Notes under the pieces: generated by a model
What the model saw: the letters and a program-made list of their open reading frames with translations, nothing else
Told to the model about the DNA's origin: nothing
Database searches by the model: none
In this document: positions 56,766-64,000 of the stretch, piece by piece
How the letters are laid out: each line of letters starts with the position of its first letter
Position numbering within the stretch: the first letter of the stretch is position 1
Program-made: the position numbers and the translations under genes
Origin: Dermanyssus gallinae
Taxonomy: Eukaryota > Arthropoda > Arachnida > Mesostigmata > Dermanyssidae
Assembly: GCA_003439945.1 (NCBI GenBank)
Contig: QVRM01002482.1
Span: forward strand, 1 to 64,000
Reading direction: 5' to 3'
Length of the DNA stretch: 64,000 nt

Positions 56766-59700
56766 CTTGTTTGCTGCAATTGATCACATTGCTGCATCGC
56801 GTAGGCTGCAGGCACCAGCTTGCTTGCAACCAGTATTACCGTTTCAGACGGTAGACCACATTTTCGACACGCGGACAATCATTCTGCATGATGACGTCAC
56901 TAGTTGCTGCTACAACTTACTCATAGCAATATGTATATAGTGAAGAAATATACAACATATACAAATACATAGTACATGAATAAAACGAAAAAAAGAAAAG
57001 AAAAACTAATTTAAAAGTAGGCACACGTGTATTGTAGATAAACGTTAGTGAAACCTAACCATTACTATTATAAGAATTACTACCACTACCACAACTACCA
57101 TACTAACACTACGAGCAGGTTAGCAGCCTTTTGAGACAGCTCCGGGCTGGCCCAAGCCGGTGGTAGGATGGGTCTGTGTGTGTGCGTGCGTGCGTGCATA
57201 CATGCAACGCCGAAGCATACAGCGTGCGACAGGCGCACCCCGAGAAAAAGAAACCGTACCGGACAAGGACCGACTAGCGATTGACCGGTAGGCCCATTCA
57301 CCCAATAGCTTGTGTTTACCCTGCTTGACTCAATTGTCGGAGGAAGGAATTACCGTTCTCCTTCGACCTTCGACGTCCCCTTGACTCCGGATTCTTCCCA
57401 AGCGACCACCTAGGCGGATTTGCGGCGGCACGCTGGTACGCTGCGCGTCGTTGCACTAATAACAAACAGTGCACTGGTTGCTGTCGCTGTTGTTTTCTCT
57501 CCTCGGCCTCCTCGGCCTCTTCCTCCTCCATTGTTACCACTGTTTGTGTTGCCACTGCCCCGCTCGTTGTATAGATTGAAAGCTTATTACTGTTGCTACA
57601 ACGATGCGATGGTTGGTTGTTATTGCTGTCCTATGTAACGGAAAACATTTCCAAAGATCTCCGTTCTGCTCCGTTGGGTGGCCATTATGCACCAAGCCGT
57701 GCTTGACTTACCTGCCACATGGCCTCACTTACCGGTCAGAGGCCTAATTCACCTATACAGTACAACGTCACGACGCTGTTGTTGTTGACTTTGTTGTTGT
57801 TGTCCTCGTCGTCTTCGTTGTTGAGGCTGTTCCTTTATCCAGTACACTGGCTGGATGTCGCCGATTGTTGGACGTCCCTCTTAGATGGAAATAGACCGGA
57901 CAACTTTGGATTAGGTTCTCCACCCCGTGTTCGGCATCTTTGGGAAACTTTTCAAAACAGTTCGTAAACGTTTAAACGGTATCCAGCGCTGCGACGCCGT
58001 CTGTGTACTTGATAGCTTTACTTAGAAACAGGCAAACCTCGAGGCCCTCCTCGACACTGACACACTGGCTGAAGTGAATTATACACTCGATCGGTTCGTT
58101 TTCTCCGAGTGTCGGCCTCGGCTATTGGCAAAGCAGACCCTTTTGGACATAATAATGTTTCTGTTTCTTTCGAAAGTCGGCTAAGTAATTTGAAACTCTG
58201 ACCTTTTCCTGTAATAATTCTCCGAAGCGAAAACGGCTTGAGGAATTTTTTTCCGACAAGTTGTTGTCTACCACATAGCATTGAATGCACAACTGCCCCG
58301 TGTTTACTAATTACAAACGTAATGAGTTACATCACTTACGACGTTGCATACGAGCGCTTGATTTAAGCGCTTGTAAGATGTCGCAGCAGCATATAACTTT
58401 CAGTAATTAGTGGTATGATGCGATATTTTCTATGAGCCACAGTAGCACTAGGACGCAGTTAAAAGTATTTACTTAAGTGCCCGAGCAGTGTTGTGAGCAC
58501 GTATATAGGTTAACCAAAATAAACTTGAGTTAGCATTGACCACATCCGCGGCACACGCATCAAATATTTACTATAATACGGTAAATATACAAATTTACAT
58601 TTATTTATTTTTAAAGAAATAAACAAGATATACCAACAGGAAAATGTGTTGTTACTTCGATTGACGTTGCTGCTTCTGTTATGCCTGCGTAAAAGCAGCG
58701 TACCTAAACGCAGGTCCTGTGACTAGCAGCTTTGACTGATCTGGCAGTTGGACGAGCACCACGCGCTGCAAGGAAGTCTTTAAACCGGCGAGCCCATCTG
58801 CTGCATTTGATAACCACCGGCATAGCTCAGTCCTGGGGAGCCAATCTTTGTGAAGCAAAGAAATACGCTGACCCTCTGGAAGTAACTGCTAAGAAGTCAA
58901 GTCAAAAGCACCTTTATCCAAGGGTCTGTATATATGCCAGTAAGGTAACGACTTTTATTCCAGGGTCATATATGCCGCTAGGGTAACAATGCCTATTTTC
59001 GCTATCTTTCAACCGTGAACTTGGTCTTACTTGGGTTTACTCGGTTCCGGTCCCAGCTGCTTGGATTAGGTTCCTCTAGGATGCGCAGGCCCCGTTGTCG
59101 CATACGGTCGTTTTGCATATATAATCTATGTTCTATTACGTATATGTAAATGATGTGGCAGCTAAAGTGTGATCTCAATGGAAGGGAATCTCGATGATGG
59201 GAGAGTATGCACTTAGCGCCGCTAGGACATAAATGGGTTGTTGTGGTCACGTTGTGAAAATCTTGTTAAGGCGCAGCTAAGCGGGGTGGATTTGAGCTAG
59301 CTTGCATTGGAGCTGCGCTGTATGAAACTAATCACAAACCCGTCCACCTAGTTGATCTGTGGCGTCGTTCGGAGCCGATTGTAGGGATCACGAAAAAGTG
59401 GAGAATATCCAGATCAATTTCAACTTCTGCGCGTTTGCAAATAAGAACAAGCTTGCAATAGCCTGACATGTTGGTAAGGCTGATCTTTGTTTTAAACAGT
59501 TCGATAAGTTTTGTTATACGAGCTAGCTCAGAAAAGCCATAAAGTGATATCTTAAACAGATCAATGAGGATTATGTTGTTCTCTTAGCGACCATTTTGTT
59601 CTACAAACTTAATCTTCTGATGTCATACTATTTTACTCGAGCACAAAATGTCAAGGTTATGCATGCGTACTTTATTTTATTTTTGTACGTATGGTCTTCC

Positions 59701-60559
59701 TCGGTTGTTTCCGCCTTAAATTATTCTTACTTGTCCCGTTAGACAAACAAATAATGGGTCAACAGTATCAACCACAGGCCGCGTCTTTCAAGTAGTGTTA
59801 AATTATTTTTAAAACAATTTGAGCCGCGCCGTCTAGTTACTATTTAAGGCATGCTTCGTTGTCCCATCGTTGCACCTCTCGAGTAGTTTATAGTTTTATA
59901 GTTAGGCGCAAAGCGTCTTTTGTTTGCGCTTGATTTAGTTACGCCTTATTTAGGCGTGACGATTAGCCGCATGATAGTCCAGCTCAAGAGGTAGCTTATC
60001 AAACAGCAGCAACAGAATTAGAGGTAAAAAAGTGAGCGAAGAAAAACAAACATAAATAAGAAAAACCGGAGTTTTTTTTTTAAATTCAAGTATATATTAC
60101 AACATTTTTTTAAGGAAACTGTTCGCACTTTGATGAACAATTGAGCTTATATGTGCTATTTTGTTTCTGTGTGCCTTTCTATTCCTAGCTTTGGTCGCCC
60201 GGCCCCGGTACTCCTTGCGGACGTTGTCGGCGTGCGCTTTGTCTCCAGCTTATTCTTTTTTCTCAGAACGCCCTCTACCAGGTTCACTCCTAGGTTTTAT
60301 TTACGCTCGTCGCACATGAACCGCGCAGGTTCGGCTCTATTTCTATTGCCACTTCTCGAGCGTATGGCCACGGGCTGCCCCTTTTCTCTGCAATTCTCGC
60401 CTCCACCGATTCCGCTTCTCAATCAGCCTAAACTACGAAATGAACCAGGCTATCGCGCTGTCTGAGCCATGCGGTATGCGCTGACGATTCTCATCCCCCA
60501 TTTTCGCTGCGGCTCCAAAAGTTTATTTTGGTTCATCTTTAACTAATTCGCACTCGGCT
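56766..60559. other. No gene recognised
   Basis: Mixed-composition DNA. There is a GTGC-type repeat near 57175-57200, GC-rich stretches with GTT/CCT trinucleotides at 57480-57840, a small hairpin near 58350 (agcgctt/aagcgct) and AT-rich sequence from 58500 on. No motif was found in the short frames, including those at 58018-58290, 58732-58986 and 60151-60465. Confidence 0.5.
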
Positions 60560-61770
60560 CCCCCGTGGGAGCGGCGTAAAGCACTTTCGACCCTGCCACG
60601 GAGGCTCCTTTTGCTTTCCGTCGCTCCTCGTGCCCTTGGCAAAGCCCTGGCCAGATAATATTTTGGCAATACTTTCTGTCACGGCGGCGCCGTTCTCGAT
60701 GTCCTCATTACTAGTGATGTCTTGTCGATGGTCAATCCGTCCTGCGAGGAGCACATTTTTACTTATCTTGAATGCCAGCCGTAACCCGTGCCCCATTATC
60801 AAGTCGTTCACAGTCTCAGTGGCATCATCAACTCGCCTCTTGAGTCCGCATTGCGCACCCTAACAAGGATAGCTATGTCATCGGCGTACGCACTTGTTTA
60901 ACCGCCATCCGTGTAGCAGACCAACCGTCTGCCTGCTAAGACAAGAGAGCACTACGCTCTGAAGACACGATAAAGGTAGAGACGTCCTTCTCGGTCATGA
61001 CATCCAGAATTACTTGCCAGCTCAGTGAGTTGAAGGCATTGCGGACGTCCAGAAAAACAACCGCGCAAAACTCCCTCGACCACTAGGATTTTCTTCTTTG
61101 CCCTTTGACAAGAAAAAGTTAACACGTTCCTTTTCTTCTAATTTTGTTTTGAGCCTGCTGACGATGAACATCTTTTCTGGTGTTTAGGAGGCATATTACA
61201 CGATACGCGCCTGGGTCTGTAGCCTACTTCGCTGGCTTCATTATCAGGGCCAGGGTAGCATTTTTCAATCCCACTGGTTGGCTCCTTCCTTCAGAATTTG
61301 TCATGTTATACGCTTAATAACTTCTGGCTGTTCTTGAACGACGATCTTTACAGCTTCCGCCGGTATCCCGTCCGGGTCGAGTGTCTTTTCTTTAAGCGAT
61401 CCCTATACGATATCCATAATTTCCCAGTATCCTACGGCTGGTGCTTTTTCCACGAGGACCTTTATGTCTGATCGAACGGGGTCGGATGCGTCTAGGGAAG
61501 AGTCACGTTGCGCTCTTCGGGTCAGGAGGTCGTCGATAAGTGTTATAGGGTTTCCCTATATATAAGTCTCTACTTTTTTGCAGAGTTCACGCTATTTTCC
61601 CTACTTGTCCTTGATGGCTTTTCTAAGAGTTCTTCGTGCAGTTTGGAGGCCTTTTCACATTCTCTACTCCTCTTCCCTTTCTTCAGTCTCGAATGTATAT
61701 TCGCTGCCCTGCGTTGCTCACCCTTCTAAGATCCGCAATTTCGGCTGTTCACCAGCATGTAGGCGATGGA
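60560..61770 (-). pseudogene. R1-like LINE: linker and RT, internally deleted
   Basis: Reading leftward: TAEIADLRR after W-stop near 61755 (the usual 'WWxxEIAxLRR', second Trp TGG changed to TGA); RRTLRKAIKDK and RELCKKVETYI near 61570-61620; DPDGIPAEAVKIVVQEQPEV near 61330-61380 (the 'PDGIPxEAVK' box). Palm motif A is AVVFLDVRNAFNSLSWQVIL at about 61005-61065. Motif C, SAYADDIAILVRVRNADS, follows at about 60845-60895. Only about 110 bp separate motifs A and C, so motif B and its surroundings are deleted. NDLIMGHGLRLAFKISKNVL is the thumb. DVRNAFNS is typical of the R1 clade. The YADD box is intact but the frame has many stops. Confidence 0.85.
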
Positions 61771-62143
61771 CAGCAACGTCTTTAGGGCTGGATAACGCTT
61801 TGCGTGGTTTCCACAGTAAGTTTAAAACATGTCCTCTTTGTTCACGAGGAGCGTTTTGCTTCCCTCAGGAACAAGGAATTGAAGCCTATCGGAATCCATG
61901 TTATCTGCCCGTCATCCCGTTCGGCAGCTGCCTTTCTACTGCTGGCCAGTGAAGTCCCTACCGTATTCGTTTTCTATATTTTTATGGTTGCCTGTGTGCT
62001 TCCTTCTGTTTTCGCTTCTTTGGCATCATTTAGCTGGGCGAATCTCTGCTGATGGCTGTCTTCACTTCCATGTTTGTTGCTCTGAGGCTCGAAAAGGCAG
62101 GCGCCGAGCTGGTCCTGACCAGCGATCCAGTCAGTAAGGTTTG

Positions 62144-62145
<2 letters not shown>

Positions 62146-62174
<29 letters not shown>
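62146..62174. repeat. (TA)n microsatellite
   Basis: About 29 bp of TA. Confidence 0.95.
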
Positions 62175-62178
<4 letters not shown>

Positions 62179-63957
62179 GCAAAACTCGGCAGATCCGAAA
62201 ACGCCTGGGAGGCCTGATGACTTGCTTTCCCTTACTTAGACATAGCGTCTTTTTCGCTTAAATCTGCTTGCGTGTCGATCGACTTCCACAACTCAGCGGC
62301 TAGCTAACCCTTGGGTGCACCAGAAAACTTCTAAGTAAGTATTCTTTATTACAAAATTATCGCGCCAGAAGAGACGTCTTACCACTTAGAGAACTTTTAG
62401 GCAATGAGCTACTAAACTGTAGCCTTGTTGACGTTGACCTCTTGTGAAGTTTGTTTGATTTTTCTCTACCTCCGTCTTGCACCTATCCGTTTAAACCAAT
62501 CTTTGTTTACATCCGGCAGAGTTAGTTAGAATCACGAGAATTTTCACTGTTTTGCCTGCAACAAATTGCACATTGTTTGGTCGCTGCGCCGAAATTAAGT
62601 AGTTTGGTGCTCTCATTGGATTTTTCGCACTTAAACGAGATTTTGCGGTACTTTTCTGTTTTTTAGGCTGCGGTTTCTAAAATGTAGGCCATATATTTTC
62701 TCAGAGATCTACTGTAATATTTACAACAATTTGTTACTAAAACAGTATTTAAAGAGTGTACTTTTCCACTGAAGCTTCAATTTGTAAAAGCAAATATTGT
62801 GCTCTAGACGTTTGCAAACGGACGCATGAATACAATTTTCTAACGGGCGCTTTTAATACATAAGTGTCGAAAGCTATCCCGTAATGACTGGGATTGGAAA
62901 TAACAACAAGAGTAAAAATCGCCTCTTTGTCCTCGTGGATATACTGTCCTTATCAAAAATAACACGCTGCACCTATTCATAGATTGTGAGTGAACTGTTG
63001 TGTCTAAAAAATGATACCCGAACGACAAGCAGCGCCCGCAAGATTGACAAAGATCCTACATTTTTGGCGTATAATAGTAATAATTTCGGGAGGTCTGGGT
63101 CCTCCCGAATGCAAGGCAAATGTTTTGCCACTAAGTCTTCTTGGTCGGTTTTATTAACCAATACTTTGTGAAGATATAAAATATTTTTTAGAATTTGCGC
63201 ACTGCACACGCGACCATTTGTTGTAATAAGTTGACAGCGCAGTTTCATAAACAAATATTTATAATGCTACGTAACTCACCAACAAAAACAAACGAAAATA
63301 AACTCTAGCCGTCCGTAGTTTTGTTCGTACGCTTGTCCGCGATCTGTAACAATTTTTCTGGTATTTTTGGTCAAACTTCTGCATTACTGCTATACTAGTT
63401 TGTTTTTCTTCTAGCCCATGATTCTAAGAACGTTTACTGAGTGACAAGGCGTGCTTTCAACGCCAACAATTGCCAGCAACTATTTTCTGTACCAATGTAA
63501 GCGTTCTTCTAGCATACAAGCACGAAATGTGCGAACCGACACACCTAGATCTTGCGTAGACGCTGTAACCGGCGCATAGACTGTGCGTGCGTGCACCGGT
63601 CGCGACAACCCAAAGAGAGTAAATAGATGGTGTCGCCATAATGGTCCTATGATGACCACCGCTAACTGGATAAAATGGACTACCAGCGCTTTGCTGCTGG
63701 ATTTTGGCCTAAAGCTTTCATCAATCATTCGCCAGCCGCTGTGCTGGTCGTCCTGCCCCGACCGTCAGCCAGCCTCCCCAAACTCTCCTCGTTGCTACTA
63801 CCGCTCTGTGCACGAAGGTTTCCGTCCTTCTCTCTGTATTGCCGTAGCACGTTGGTGTATCCATCAGCCCACATACTATTTTGACCAGTTCTATTTCAAA
63901 TAGGTTTGAACAGCAGTCCCGACGGGCATAATGCTAAACATTGCAACGCCACTGCAA

Positions 63958-63984
63958 TGCAACAACAACAACAACAACAACAAC
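63958..63984. repeat. (CAA)n microsatellite
   Basis: About nine CAA units near the right edge. CAA/CAG-type sequence continues to the end. Confidence 0.95.
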
Positions 63985-64000
63985 GCCGCCAACAACAGCA

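Larger units (their letters stand above)
61771..64000. other. No further gene recognised
   Basis: The first few hundred bases may be the eroded endonuclease of the R1-like element, but no motif is secure. (TA)n at 62146-62174. The rest is AT-rich with chance frames and ends in a (CAA)n tract. Confidence 0.4.

Noticed and set aside
61508..62137. Overlapping plus-strand hydrophobic frames
   Set aside because: At least up to about 61770 they are antisense to the R1-like linker. The remainder has no motif of its own.

Overview
This is a eukaryotic, animal-type genomic window. I recognise no complete host gene in it. The recognisable content is a graveyard of transposable elements in AT-rich DNA full of microsatellites, mostly (TA)n plus (TTA)n, (GA)n and (CTG)n. 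The mix suggests an invertebrate, possibly an arthropod: R1-like and CR1/Jockey-like LINEs, restriction-like-endonuclease (RLE) LINEs, mariner transposons, a Gypsy integrase remnant and tRNA-headed SINEs. The species cannot be named from the sequence.

Layout. 1-1.05 kb: rearranged LINE (endonuclease start joined to RT), running off the left edge. 3.3-4.1 kb: LINE ORF1-like remnant and an old SINE. 5.2-5.6 kb: R1-like ORF2 tail. 7.96-8.15 kb: tRNA-headed SINE ('SINE-1') with a perfect 12-bp target duplication. 11.0-15.6 kb: the most informative nest. An old LINE ('LINE-X', minus strand: endonuclease, linker, RT) was split inside its RT by two tail-to-tail-stacked copies of an RLE retrotransposon ('RLE-A') that end in long (TTA)n tracts. 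It was split again further 3' by a second SINE family ('SINE-2'). 15.8-16.5 kb and 23.8-24.8 kb: CR1/Jockey-like RT fragments, the second followed by a mariner fragment. 25.1-28.9 kb: the longest element, an RLE-A-like retrotransposon with an ORF1 carrying CCHC knuckles, then an ORF2 with a C2H2 finger, RT and RLE domain. A tRNA-like sequence lies just upstream of it. 29.3-29.9 kb: another LINE RT. 31.2-31.5 kb: a further RLE-A fragment. 36.65-36.84 kb: second SINE-1 copy. 38.1-38.4 kb: SINE-2 with a perfect 16-bp target duplication. 46.7-47.1 kb: LINE tail. 50.1-51.0 kb: a second RLE family ('RLE-B', R2/NeSL-like). 51.15-51.6 kb: Gypsy integrase remnant. 52.2-53.3 kb: mariner. 55.4-55.9 and 56.6-56.8 kb: LINE fragments. 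60.6-61.8 kb: R1-like LINE.

All protein-coding remnants carry frameshifts, stops or truncations. The exception is a 475-codon open frame at 12.5-13.9 kb, which is 5'-truncated. Nothing here forms a host pathway. The useful biology is transposon history: nested insertions that give relative ages, SINE families with target duplications, and RLE elements whose junctions fall in TTA/TAA repeats. Several perfect hairpins and a set of GC-rich, CAG/CTG-rich islands are recorded as unexplained.
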